Source of the DNA: Eubacteriales Family XIII. Incertae Sedis bacterium
GTDB lineage: Bacteria > Bacillota > Clostridia > Peptostreptococcales > Anaerovoracaceae
NCBI GenBank assembly: GCA_031257215.1
Contig: JAIRPC010000013.1
Coordinates: 1 to 12,575, forward strand
Direction: 5' to 3'
DNA length: 12,575 bases
The notes under the pieces were generated by a model, which had not been told where the DNA came from, did not search any database, and saw nothing but the letters and a program-made list of their open reading frames with translations. This document shows positions 6,389 to 12,575 of the stretch, one piece after another. The position numbers and the translations under genes were made by a program. How positions within the stretch are numbered: the stretch's first letter is position 1; each line of letters begins with the position of its first letter.

Positions 6389-7042
6389 ATGGGCGCGGGA
6401 TTAGCGGATGTAACCATCAATCTGATAGAGGGCTTCAAGCTCAACTGTATCGTGTTCGGGGTGACGCTCCTGTTCTCGCTGCCGCTCGGGCTGGGCCTGG
6501 CGCTCTGCTCCATGAGCCGCTATCGCGCGGTGCGGGTGGTCAGCAAGACCTTCGTGTGGATCGTCCGCGGCACACCGCTGCTCCTGCAAATCATCGTCGT
6601 GTTCTTTGTGCCGGGGCTGCTGCTGAACGTCAGCCCGCCGGAACGGATGGACGCGGCGGTGATAGCCTTCGTCATCAACTACACGGCGTATTTCTCGGAG
6701 GTTTACAGGGGCGGCATCGAGAGCATCCCCAAGGGGCAGTACGAGGCGGGCCAGGTGCTGGGCATGACGAAATCGCAGATATTCTTCAAGGTCATCCTGT
6801 TGCAGGTGGTCAAGCGCATCATTCCTCCAATGAGCAACGAGATCATCACGCTCGTGAAGGACACCGCGCTCATGCGCGTTATCGCGAACAAGGAGATCAT
6901 CATGTTCGCGCAGCAATACATCTCAGGGCAGGCGATCATCTGGCCTCTGTTTTACAGCGGGGTGTTCTTCCTGCTGTTCTGCGGCGTGCTGACCCTGCTG
7001 TTCGGCGCGGCGGAGCGCAGGCTTGGGTATTTTCGGGCGTGA
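6389..7042 (+). CDS. Amino acid ABC transporter permease, HisM/GlnP type
   Basis: This 217-residue integral membrane protein forms the import channel, probably as a homodimer because only one permease gene is present. Several hydrophobic spans are visible (about residues 16-40, 55-80, 88-105, 180-207). The conserved RGTPLLLQ lies at 60-67. The cytoplasmic EAA loop that docks with the ATPase begins at Glu119-Ala120 with Gly125 and ends near Pro146-Pro147. Length is normal for the family. It follows the binding-protein gene by 44 bases. The ribosome site is weak (GGAA at 6377-6380), so translation may depend on flow from the upstream gene. Confidence 0.94.
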   Translation: MGAGLADVTINLIEGFKLNCIVFGVTLLFSLPLGLGLALCSMSRYRAVRVVSKTFVWIVRGTPLLLQIIVVFFVPGLLLNVSPPERMDAAVIAFVINYTAYFSEVYRGGIESIPKGQYEAGQVLGMTKSQIFFKVILLQVVKRIIPPMSNEIITLVKDTALMRVIANKEIIMFAQQYISGQAIIWPLFYSGVFFLLFCGVLTLLFGAAERRLGYFRA

Positions 7043-7095
7043 GCGGGAGCGGACGGAACCGATGGTCTGGGTTGCGGGTTACGATAACATTATTA

Positions 7096-7105
7096 TAGTT
7101 AACTA
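7096..7105. promoter_or_regulatory. Palindrome with GTTAAC core just before the ATPase gene
   Basis: TAGTTAACTA is a perfect 10-base palindrome within a short AT-rich patch (about 7080-7104) in an otherwise G+C-rich operon. It overlaps the first base of the AGGAA ribosome site (7105-7109). It shares its core with the palindrome at 5321-5332. It could be an internal operator, part of an internal promoter, or chance. Confidence 0.3.
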
Positions 7106-7115
7106 GGAAACGGCA

Positions 7116-7895
7116 ATGGCGATACTGGAAGCGAGTAACATACACAAGAGGTTTGGCGGGACAGAGGTGCTGAAGGGCGTCAGCTTCTCGCTCGAACGCG
7201 GCAAGTCGCTCGCGCTGATCGGCTCGTCGGGGAGCGGCAAGACCACCCTGTTGCGCTGTCTGAATTTTCTCGAACAGCCCGACGGCGGGACGATAAGCGT
7301 GAATAGCGAGGTGTTGTTCGACGCCGCCGACCCGTCTACGCACACCGAGTCGGGCGTACGCAAGAAGCGCCTGCATTTCGGGCTGGTATTCCAACAATTC
7401 AACCTGTTCCCGCAGTACACAGCGCTCGGCAACGTGACCCTGGCGCCCGAGCTTTTGGCGAGGGACGAGCCGGGCTACGCCTCGGACAAGGCGCGCATAC
7501 TGGCGCGGATACGCGAAGAAGCGCGCGGCATACTGGCGCAGGTCGGGTTGGCCGACAAGATGGACTCGTACCCGCATGAGCTTTCGGGCGGGCAGCAGCA
7601 GCGGGTGGCGATAGCCCGCGCGCTCGCCATGAAGCCCGACATCCTCTGCTTTGACGAGCCGACGAGCGCACTCGACCCCGAGCTTTCAGGCGAGGTGCTG
7701 GCGGCGATACGCCGCCTGTCCGAGCGCAACATCACTATGGTCATAGCGACGCACGAGATGGGCTTTGCGCGGGAGGTGGCGTCGCAGGTGATCTTCCTGT
7801 CGGACGGCGCGATACTGGAATCAGGCCCGCCGGAGCAGGTGCTGGCAAACCCGCAGACCGAACGCCTGCGCAGCTTCCTGAACGCGGTGCTGTGA
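7116..7895 (+). CDS. Polar amino acid ABC transporter ATP-binding protein
   Basis: This 259-residue cytoplasmic ATPase powers the importer. All motifs are present: Walker A GSSGSGKT (36-43), Q-loop FQQFNLF (92-98), signature LSGGQQQR (156-163), Walker B CFDEP (178-182) with D-loop SALD, and H-loop His213 in THEMGF. The pattern is that of the GlnQ/HisP polar amino acid group. The start is supported by AGGAA (7105-7109), six bases before the ATG. It lies 73 bases after the permease, a slightly wide operon gap that includes an AT-rich patch with a palindrome. Confidence 0.95.
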   Translation: MAILEASNIHKRFGGTEVLKGVSFSLERGKSLALIGSSGSGKTTLLRCLNFLEQPDGGTISVNSEVLFDAADPSTHTESGVRKKRLHFGLVFQQFNLFPQYTALGNVTLAPELLARDEPGYASDKARILARIREEARGILAQVGLADKMDSYPHELSGGQQQRVAIARALAMKPDILCFDEPTSALDPELSGEVLAAIRRLSERNITMVIATHEMGFAREVASQVIFLSDGAILESGPPEQVLANPQTERLRSFLNAVL

Positions 7896-7914
7896 TATGG
7901 CGGAGCGATAGCCT

Positions 7915-8088
7915 ATGAGCAAGGAATTTTACAGCTACATAATAGCGGGGGTAGGCATCATCATCGTGATGTTCTTCGCAATGAAGCTCCGCGACAGCAT
8001 AAGGCGCGACCAAGAGAAAAAGCAAAGAAGGGCCCGCTACGCCAGAGGCCCCGCCCTAGCCAGGAGCAGATACAAGGTGGCGAAATAG
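7915..8088 (+). CDS. Small single-span membrane protein, last gene of the ABC operon
   Basis: This reading frame encodes 57 residues: a short start (MSKEFYSY), one hydrophobic span (about residues 9-23, IIAGVGIIIVMFFAM), then a strongly basic tail with Arg-rich runs. By the positive-inside rule the tail is cytoplasmic. GGAG at 7902-7905 lies nine bases before the ATG, and the gene starts 19 bases after the ATPase stop, so it is probably co-translated with the transporter. I do not recognise a family. Small one-span proteins often bind and tune transporters, but that role here is only an inference from position. Codon use (CGC, GCC) resembles the neighbours. Confidence 0.65.
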   Translation: MSKEFYSYIIAGVGIIIVMFFAMKLRDSIRRDQEKKQRRARYARGPALARSRYKVAK

Positions 8089-8161
8089 GCTCCAGTTCAA
8101 CCGCTAATATATTCATCTCTTAGGGCAATGGAACTTAAAATACCAGCACATGACACAGCGG

Positions 8162-8190
8162 TTGACGATGCCCAAATTAGCCGATATAAT
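8162..8190 (+). promoter_or_regulatory. Consensus sigma-70-type promoter for the lipoprotein gene at 8270
   Basis: TTGACG (8162-8167), a 17-base spacer and TATAAT (8185-8190) match the consensus at 11 of 12 positions. The start point would be near 8197, giving a leader of about 73 bases. The site lies inside an open frame that begins at 8150, which argues that the frame's first ATG is not used. Confidence 0.85.
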
Positions 8191-8269
8191 TGAAGCAACT
8201 AGTTTTGTTCCCTTTTGGATATTGTGTGTTTTCCAAGGGAGCGTTGATGGTGGAAAGAGGTTGGTTATC

Positions 8270-8812
8270 GTGAAAAAGTTATTTCCTATTCTTTTGGCTA
8301 TCTTAATAGCAATGGCATTTGTGTCAGGATGTTCAAGCAACGCAGCCAAGTCAAGCACTGACGGCCAGGTGGCTGCCAAGGGCGCTGCGGACGACCCAAC
8401 ACAACCTGACCAGCCTGGCGCGGACAGAGCCAAAGCGCGCATCGGAAGCGAAACGGTCAAAAGCGGGCTTGGCGTGGATCTGACTGGCTTTGACGAAGTG
8501 GCTGCCGCCGAAGTGGCACATCGAATTTTTGAAGACCCCGCTCAATATCTGGGCATGGCGCTGAAAGTAAAAGGCCAGTATGAAGTGGCCAACAATTACA
8601 ATACTGACAGTTACATACATAGCGTTGTTGTGGACAATCACGCGGGATGCTGCCAGCCTGTCTTTGAATTCATATGGAACGGGGAACATTCCTTCCCCAA
8701 TGACTATCCTGAGAAACTTACGAAAATCGTGGTTGACGGCGTTATGAAATGCTACGTTGAAAGCGGCGAAACCTACTATTATATAGCGGCTGATGAAATA
8801 TCGGCATCTTGA
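8270..8812 (+). CDS. Lipoprotein with Cys-Cys motif, unknown function
   Basis: This 180-residue protein starts at GTG 8270, nine bases after AAAGAGG (8254-8260). The first residues (MKKLFPILLAILIAMAF once initiated) and lipobox VSGC (Cys21) form a lipoprotein signal. A low-complexity linker follows to about residue 60. The C-terminal domain (about 80-178) has DPAQYLGMALKVKGQY, then VVVDNHAGCCQPVFEF, then YPEKLTKIVVDGVM and YYYIAADEI. The Cys-Cys pair before an EF strand and the beta-rich, OB-fold-like pattern recall exported proteins related to the C-terminal part of the DUF1980/TIGR03943 group; this is a resemblance from memory and is uncertain. The pair could bind a metal or form a disulfide. 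Base use is less G+C-rich than in the transport operon. An in-frame ATG at 8150 is rejected because the promoter lies after it. Confidence 0.8.
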   Translation: MKKLFPILLAILIAMAFVSGCSSNAAKSSTDGQVAAKGAADDPTQPDQPGADRAKARIGSETVKSGLGVDLTGFDEVAAAEVAHRIFEDPAQYLGMALKVKGQYEVANNYNTDSYIHSVVVDNHAGCCQPVFEFIWNGEHSFPNDYPEKLTKIVVDGVMKCYVESGETYYYIAADEISAS

Positions 8813-8818
8813 TATAAG

Positions 8819-8870
8819 GCGTGGCAGATGCAGGAAAGGAGATGACTATGTCTGGATAAATGCGCCACGC
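8819..8870 (+). other. Inverted repeat enclosing a strong ribosome site and mini-ORF
   Basis: GCGTGGC (8819-8825) and GCCACGC (8864-8870) are a perfect seven-base inverted repeat with a 38-base loop. Inside the loop, AGGAAAGGAG (8832-8841) is followed six bases later by ATG-TCT-GGA-TAA (8848-8859). The stop is followed at once by another ATG (8860) that opens a 13-codon frame ending at 8901 (MRHAHASPIRPAA). This may be a leader-peptide arrangement or the remains of a decayed gene start. No terminator follows, so a classical attenuator is not supported. Confidence 0.4.
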
Positions 8871-8887
8871 GCACGCTTCGCCTATTC

Positions 8888-8918
8888 GCCCTGCGGCATG
8901 ATATGAATGCCCTGCGGC
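8888..8918 (+). repeat. Two 10-base direct repeats 21 bases apart
   Basis: GCCCTGCGGC occurs at 8888-8897 and 8909-8918. The 21-base period is about two helical turns, so a dimeric protein could bind both copies on one face. It lies in the 248-base gap before the amidohydrolase gene. I see no convincing promoter in the rest of that gap (8919-9040). Confidence 0.6.
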
Positions 8919-9060
8919 GAGGCTGAAAACGGAGAGCTCCGACTCCATAACAATCGGGGCAATGGAGGAATCGGGTGATTGTGCAGTTTAGAGCAACTAG
9001 GATTTTGTCAATCATTCCGCGCAAGCGCCCGGGCAGAGCATATCAAAGGAGATTGGATCT

Positions 9061-11976
9061 ATGTTAAAAAGCAGAAAAAAGGCATTTGCTATCGTTGCAA
9101 TATTGGTTTTTACATTGCTCACCACAAGTTTTCCGCAGGGAGGCGGCATCGCTTCCGCAGCCGAAGTGCCCGCCGGCAAATTCAAGCCACAGACCGCCCT
9201 GCAACAGCAAGGCGCCTACGACAAAGACATTTACTATGTATTCTATAACGGCAACATCTACACAAAAATGACTGACCCAGGCAACAAGGCGAACGATGAT
9301 GAGGGCAAGTTCGACAAAGCCACCGTCATGGTCACGCTCGACCAGGAAATCAAGTATCTGGACGATTCGGACGCGACTTTGGGCCTGGCGCAGTGGATAG
9401 CGGCAGAGGAAGCGGCGGAAGGGGTTGAAATCGGATCGGCTTTGGATCAGGGGGCTGACGCGATTTGGATAAACCTGAAAAAGGAGACCGTCATACCCGG
9501 GCTTCACGACAGCCATCTTCACTTTGAAAGGGGCGGCGCCACGCGCTATTCGCCCGATATCTTCTGGAAGCCCCTGGCCGAGATCCAGATCATAGTGAAA
9601 AACGAGGTCGCAAAAGCCGCTGCTGGCGCGCGCATCACGGCAACTGGATGGAACCAGACGCTGGACACATGGAACGGCGGCAAGAAAGATTTCCCGACCA
9701 AAGAAGATCTGGATAAGGTCTCCCCGAATAACCCTGTCGTGCTGACCAGGACAGACAACCATGCCAACTGGGCCAACTCCATGGCGCTGAGGATGTCGCC
9801 CTACGGCGGCGGCACAGTGAAAAACGGCGTGCTGGTCCCAGGGCCTGCCGACCCAAAAGCCTGGCCGATCAACATACAGGGCAACCTGCTGTATGCGGAC
9901 CCCAACGGCGGCGTCATCATCCGCGACGCGAAAGGCATGGCTACCGGGATTTTCATAGACGGCGCTATGGGCACCGTGAATGAGTACGCCAGCTATCAAA
10001 CGAACGCATCCGCCAGCGCCAGCCCTGACAGGGACGCTTTGAGCGCGGACAAGTATCTTCTCAGCTACGGCATCACGAGCTTTTCGGAAGCGGGCGCGAC
10101 AGAAGAGTCTATTCTCCGCTACAAGAGGCTGATCGCCGAGGGCAAGATGAAGGCGCGCGCATTTATCGCGGTCAAGAACGGAACGAGCCAAGGCGACGAT
10201 ACCCAGGATGATGTGAATTACAGAAACAATCAAGGGACTGCCCCGCTCATCGACCCGAAAGGCAAACTGACCGTATCGCATACCAAGACCGCTCTCGACG
10301 GCGCGCTGGGCTCGCGCGGCGCCCGCCTGAAGCAGCCGTATTCAGATGCCGTCGCCAGCGGAAATGCCCCAGACTATGTGGGCGCGTCAGAGAGATTTTC
10401 GGACGAGCAGGTCTACCAGATCGTAAAGCGCAATTTTGACGCGGGCTGGACGCCCACCTGCCACTCCATCGGCGACGTTGCGAATGAGCAGTACATCAAC
10501 GCCGTATCGAGGTATCTGGAAAACGACAAAGGGCTTACGAAGGATTCAGACGGGTTCTTTGACAGGGACGAAGTAGAGGCGCTGGGCATCCGCCCGAGGA
10601 TCGAGCATTACCAAATCCTTTCGACCAAGGAATCCATCCTGTCCTCGGCGGCCATCAACCTCACGGCCTCCATGCAGTTCGTGCATGCCACGTCCGATAT
10701 GTCAATGGCGGGCGACAGGGTAGGCGAAGCGAGGCTCCAATATTCCTATGCGTGGCGCAAGGTCATCAAGGCTGGCATGGTTATCGCCAACGGCACCGAC
10801 TGGTCTGTGGATCTTCTGAACCCGTATCACGGCCTGTCCGCGGGCGTCACAAGGATGGACAGGGATGGCAAAGCGCAGAAATCCCCGCGCGGCATCGGCG
10901 TGCCGTGGAACCCCATCACGACGTCCATCAGCAAGGCCAGCGACGAGCGCGTGACAAGGGCCGAAGCGCTCCACTACTATTCCTATGGCGGCGCGTATGG
11001 GCAGCAGGTGGAGGATCAGCTGGGGCAGCTCGAAGTGGGCAAGCTGGCGGACTTCGCCGTGCTTGACAGGGACTATTTCGACGAAAGCGTGACTGAGGAT
11101 TCCGACATCAAGGACATCAACGCGCTGATGACCGTGGTCGGCGGCGAGATCTGCTACACAATGGAGAAGCCCTCCATCGTCACTGACCAGGTCGGCAACG
11201 CGGGGGTCGGCGCGCCCTACGCCTTTACGGTAACGGGCGACATGGACCACTCCCCCACGCTGGATTGGAGCATAACGGACCGCGACCCGGCGCTGAAATG
11301 GCTCAAAATCGACTACCACAGCGGCGCCCTGTCAGGAACCCCGACAAAGGCCGGCACGTTCGAATTTGATGTGACGGCGAAGAACTATCTCGGCTCCGAC
11401 ACGGTGACCCTGAGCATCACCGTCAACGCCAAGCCCCAGGCAGGCGGCGGCAAGGACACCGAAACCGCCGCCGCGGATATCGCGGGGGCCACCGTAACAG
11501 CGCCCAAGGCGCAGGTATACGACGGCAAGCCCAAGACCCCGGCTGTAACGGTCAAAATGGGAAGCACCGTATTGAAAGCGGGCGCGGACTACACCGCCGC
11601 CTACGCGGACAACAAAAACGTAGGCAAGGCGACGGTAACCATCAAGGGGATCGGCAAGTACAAGGGGCAGAAAGCCGTGAGCTTCAACATCAACCCCAAG
11701 ACCCCCTCGATAACGAAGGTCAAGGCCGGCTCCAAATCCCTGACGGTGCAGTGGAAGAAGCTCGCCGGTACGACAAAATACCAGGTCCGCTACAAGCTGA
11801 ATAGCGCTAAAAAGTGGATAACCAAGACCGTTTCCGCGAAGCAAAAATCCGTGACTGTCAAGAGCCTGAAAAAAGGCAAGACATACCAGGTTCAGATAAG
11901 GTCTTACAAGACGGTCGCAAAGGTGCCATATTACAGCAGTTGGAGCAAGACAAAGACTTCTAAAAAAGTCAAATAA
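9061..11976 (+). CDS. Secreted amidohydrolase (family 3, YtcJ-like) with three C-terminal beta-sandwich modules
   Basis: This 971-residue protein has a signal peptide (basic start, hydrophobic core at about 8-22, likely cleavage after ASA near residue 33). Residues about 56-705 are a metal-dependent amidohydrolase of family 3. Visible landmarks are PGLHDSHLHF with His152 and His154, LTRTDNHANWANS (228-240), KTALDGALGSRGA with Lys409, CHSIGD with His468, RIEHYQ with His516, NGTDW with Asp580, and the closing GKLADFAVLDRD. The metal-site and catalytic residues appear intact. A C-terminal part follows: a putative-Ig (He_PIG-like) domain at about 705-790, an MBG-like repeat at 807-877 and an Fn3 domain at 880-970, the last two as in the transpeptidase at 4162-5232. 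The substrate is unknown; the family hydrolyses amide or similar bonds. AAAGGAG (9045-9051) lies nine bases before the ATG. Family members are usually shorter and lack these modules. Confidence 0.92.
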   Translation: MLKSRKKAFAIVAILVFTLLTTSFPQGGGIASAAEVPAGKFKPQTALQQQGAYDKDIYYVFYNGNIYTKMTDPGNKANDDEGKFDKATVMVTLDQEIKYLDDSDATLGLAQWIAAEEAAEGVEIGSALDQGADAIWINLKKETVIPGLHDSHLHFERGGATRYSPDIFWKPLAEIQIIVKNEVAKAAAGARITATGWNQTLDTWNGGKKDFPTKEDLDKVSPNNPVVLTRTDNHANWANSMALRMSPYGGGTVKNGVLVPGPADPKAWPINIQGNLLYADPNGGVIIRDAKGMATGIFIDGAMGTVNEYASYQTNASASASPDRDALSADKYLLSYGITSFSEAGATEESILRYKRLIAEGKMKARAFIAVKNGTSQGDDTQDDVNYRNNQGTAPLIDPKGKLTVSHTKTALDGALGSRGARLKQPYSDAVASGNAPDYVGASERFSDEQVYQIVKRNFDAGWTPTCHSIGDVANEQYINAVSRYLENDKGLTKDSDGFFDRDEVEALGIRPRIEHYQILSTKESILSSAAINLTASMQFVHATSDMSMAGDRVGEARLQYSYAWRKVIKAGMVIANGTDWSVDLLNPYHGLSAGVTRMDRDGKAQKSPRGIGVPWNPITTSISKASDERVTRAEALHYYSYGGAYGQQVEDQLGQLEVGKLADFAVLDRDYFDESVTEDSDIKDINALMTVVGGEICYTMEKPSIVTDQVGNAGVGAPYAFTVTGDMDHSPTLDWSITDRDPALKWLKIDYHSGALSGTPTKAGTFEFDVTAKNYLGSDTVTLSITVNAKPQAGGGKDTETAAADIAGATVTAPKAQVYDGKPKTPAVTVKMGSTVLKAGADYTAAYADNKNVGKATVTIKGIGKYKGQKAVSFNINPKTPSITKVKAGSKSLTVQWKKLAGTTKYQVRYKLNSAKKWITKTVSAKQKSVTVKSLKKGKTYQVQIRSYKTVAKVPYYSSWSKTKTSKKVK

Positions 11977-11998
11977 CATCATATAGCGTCAAAGGCAA

Positions 11999-12032
11999 AA
12001 AGGGGCTGTCGCCGCAAAGGGACAGCCCCTTT
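11999..12032. terminator. Bidirectional intrinsic terminator
   Basis: AAAGGGGCTGTC (11999-12010) pairs perfectly with GACAGCCCCTTT (12021-12032) around a 10-base loop. It lies between the convergent amidohydrolase and mntP genes. On the minus strand the stem ends in a run of five T (from AAAAA at 11997-12001), so it is strongest for mntP. On the plus strand only TTT follows the G+C part. Confidence 0.9.
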
Positions 12033-12050
12033 GCATTGGGGCGATAGCTG

Positions 12051-12575
12051 TCACCCCGCGATAAAAATTTTTAACCCAATGCCCAGCAGCACCAGGCCGC
12101 CGAGGATTTCGGCTTTGGGACCTAGCAGTCCGCCTACCCGCTTGCCTGCCATCACCCCTGCGAGCGAGAGCGCGAACGTCACCGCGCCTATCAGGAGCGC
12201 CGCCTTGGCCAGCTCCGCCTGGCTGATTCCTACCGTTGCGAAGCCTACGCCTACGATGAGCGCGTCTATGCTCGTGGCCACCGCCTGCACTAGCAGCGCG
12301 CCCAGCCGCAGCTCTTTTTCGGGCGGCGTTTTGAGCCCTGCCCGCACGGACTGGATGCCCTCGAACAGCATCTTGCCGCCGATGAATGCCAACAAGGCGG
12401 GCGCTATGATATGGTCGTACGCGTCGATATACCCCGCGAAGGTGCTGCCTACCAGCCAGCCGAGCGTGGGCATGAGCGCCTGGAATATGCCGAATGCCGC
12501 CGCTGTCGCGACCGCGCTTTTCGCGCCGCCGCGCGGCATGCTCATGCCGTTGCCGATGGACACGGAGAACGCGTC
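12051..12575 (-). CDS. mntP: MntP-type manganese efflux pump, 5' end outside window
   Basis: The frame is open to the window edge and 174 residues are visible. The first are DAFSVSIGNG, the conserved first-helix motif of MntP (DUF204), so only about ten N-terminal residues are missing. A GTG at 12563 is therefore not the start. The FGIFQALMPTLGW segment, GGKM and a second DUF204 half with SIDALIVGVG (conserved Asp in the fourth span) are all present. Six membrane spans are expected. MntP exports Mn2+ and protects against manganese excess. In many bacteria it is controlled by a yybP-ykoY riboswitch or MntR; any such element would lie beyond the window. It ends at a bidirectional terminator shared with the amidohydrolase gene. 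Confidence 0.95.
   Translation of the reverse strand, partial: DAFSVSIGNGMSMPRGGAKSAVATAAAFGIFQALMPTLGWLVGSTFAGYIDAYDHIIAPALLAFIGGKMLFEGIQSVRAGLKTPPEKELRLGALLVQAVATSIDALIVGVGFATVGISQAELAKAALLIGAVTFALSLAGVMAGKRVGGLLGPKAEILGGLVLLGIGLKIFIAG

Noticed and set aside
6401..6916. Minus-strand open frame opposite the permease
   Set aside because: Charged low-complexity product with no motif; the plus strand encodes a complete permease with an EAA loop.
7741..8025. Minus-strand open frame spanning the end of the ATPase gene and the small membrane gene
   Set aside because: No ribosome site and Pro/Ser/Arg-rich composition typical of antisense G+C-rich frames.
8150..8269. N-terminal extension of the Cys-Cys lipoprotein from ATG 8150
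   Set aside because: It would bury the lipoprotein signal about 40 residues in. The -35 and -10 hexamers lie inside this stretch, and the GTG at 8270 has a good ribosome site.
8979..9248. Plus-strand frame overlapping the start of the amidohydrolase
   Set aside because: It overlaps a well-supported start with a signal peptide, has no ribosome site and shows no domain.
9064..10281. Minus-strand open frame of about 400 codons opposite the amidohydrolase
   Set aside because: No domain, no ribosome site and complete overlap with a clear enzyme gene. The same applies to 10702-11319 and 11332-11982.

Overview
The window is visibly G+C-rich and reads as chromosome from a Gram-positive, probably anaerobic bacterium of the Clostridia or Coriobacteriia type. 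The reasons are several lipobox-bearing lipoproteins, an L,D-transpeptidase with extracellular beta-sandwich modules, a MalT-like LuxR regulator, clear Shine-Dalgarno sites and sigma-70-like promoters. The lineage is an inference from protein style. No rRNA or other marker is present. There is no tRNA, CRISPR array or transposase, and no gene-free stretch exceeds 300 bases.

Layout. (1) Bases 1-2115 hold the C-terminal part of a large LuxR/MalT-type regulator whose N-terminal ATPase half lies before the window. (2) Bases 2328-3344 encode a DUF4349 lipoprotein behind an extended -10 promoter. (3) A long hairpin (3372-3416) separates it from a convergent HigBA-type toxin-antitoxin pair (4094 down to 3490). 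The pair's near-consensus promoter contains a palindrome and sits so close to the toxin ATG that the mRNA may be leaderless. (4) A secreted L,D-transpeptidase with an Ig/MBG-like domain and an Fn3 domain lies on the minus strand (5232-4162). (5) Divergent from it, from an overlapping promoter region, runs a polar amino acid ABC import operon: lipoprotein binding protein, permease, ATPase and a 57-residue one-span membrane protein (5418-8088). (6) A cysteine-pair lipoprotein (8270-8812) has its own consensus promoter inside what looks like a longer reading frame. (7) A structured 248-base gap leads to a secreted 971-residue amidohydrolase of the YtcJ-like family 3, which carries three C-terminal beta-sandwich modules (9061-11976). 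(8) A bidirectional terminator separates it from a convergent MntP manganese exporter that runs off the window end.

How the genes work together. Most products act at the cell surface: two lipoproteins of unknown role, an amino acid uptake system, a peptidoglycan cross-linking enzyme and an exported hydrolase. The transpeptidase and the hydrolase end in, or contain, the same MBG-like plus Fn3 pair, which suggests a shared way of sitting in the cell wall. The amino acid operon has two noncoding palindromes, both centred on GTTAAC, that could be operators. No single gene here is an obvious new system. The most unusual items are the exported multi-domain amidohydrolase, the extra small membrane gene in the ABC operon, the toxin promoter geometry, and the hairpin/mini-ORF leader before the amidohydrolase.
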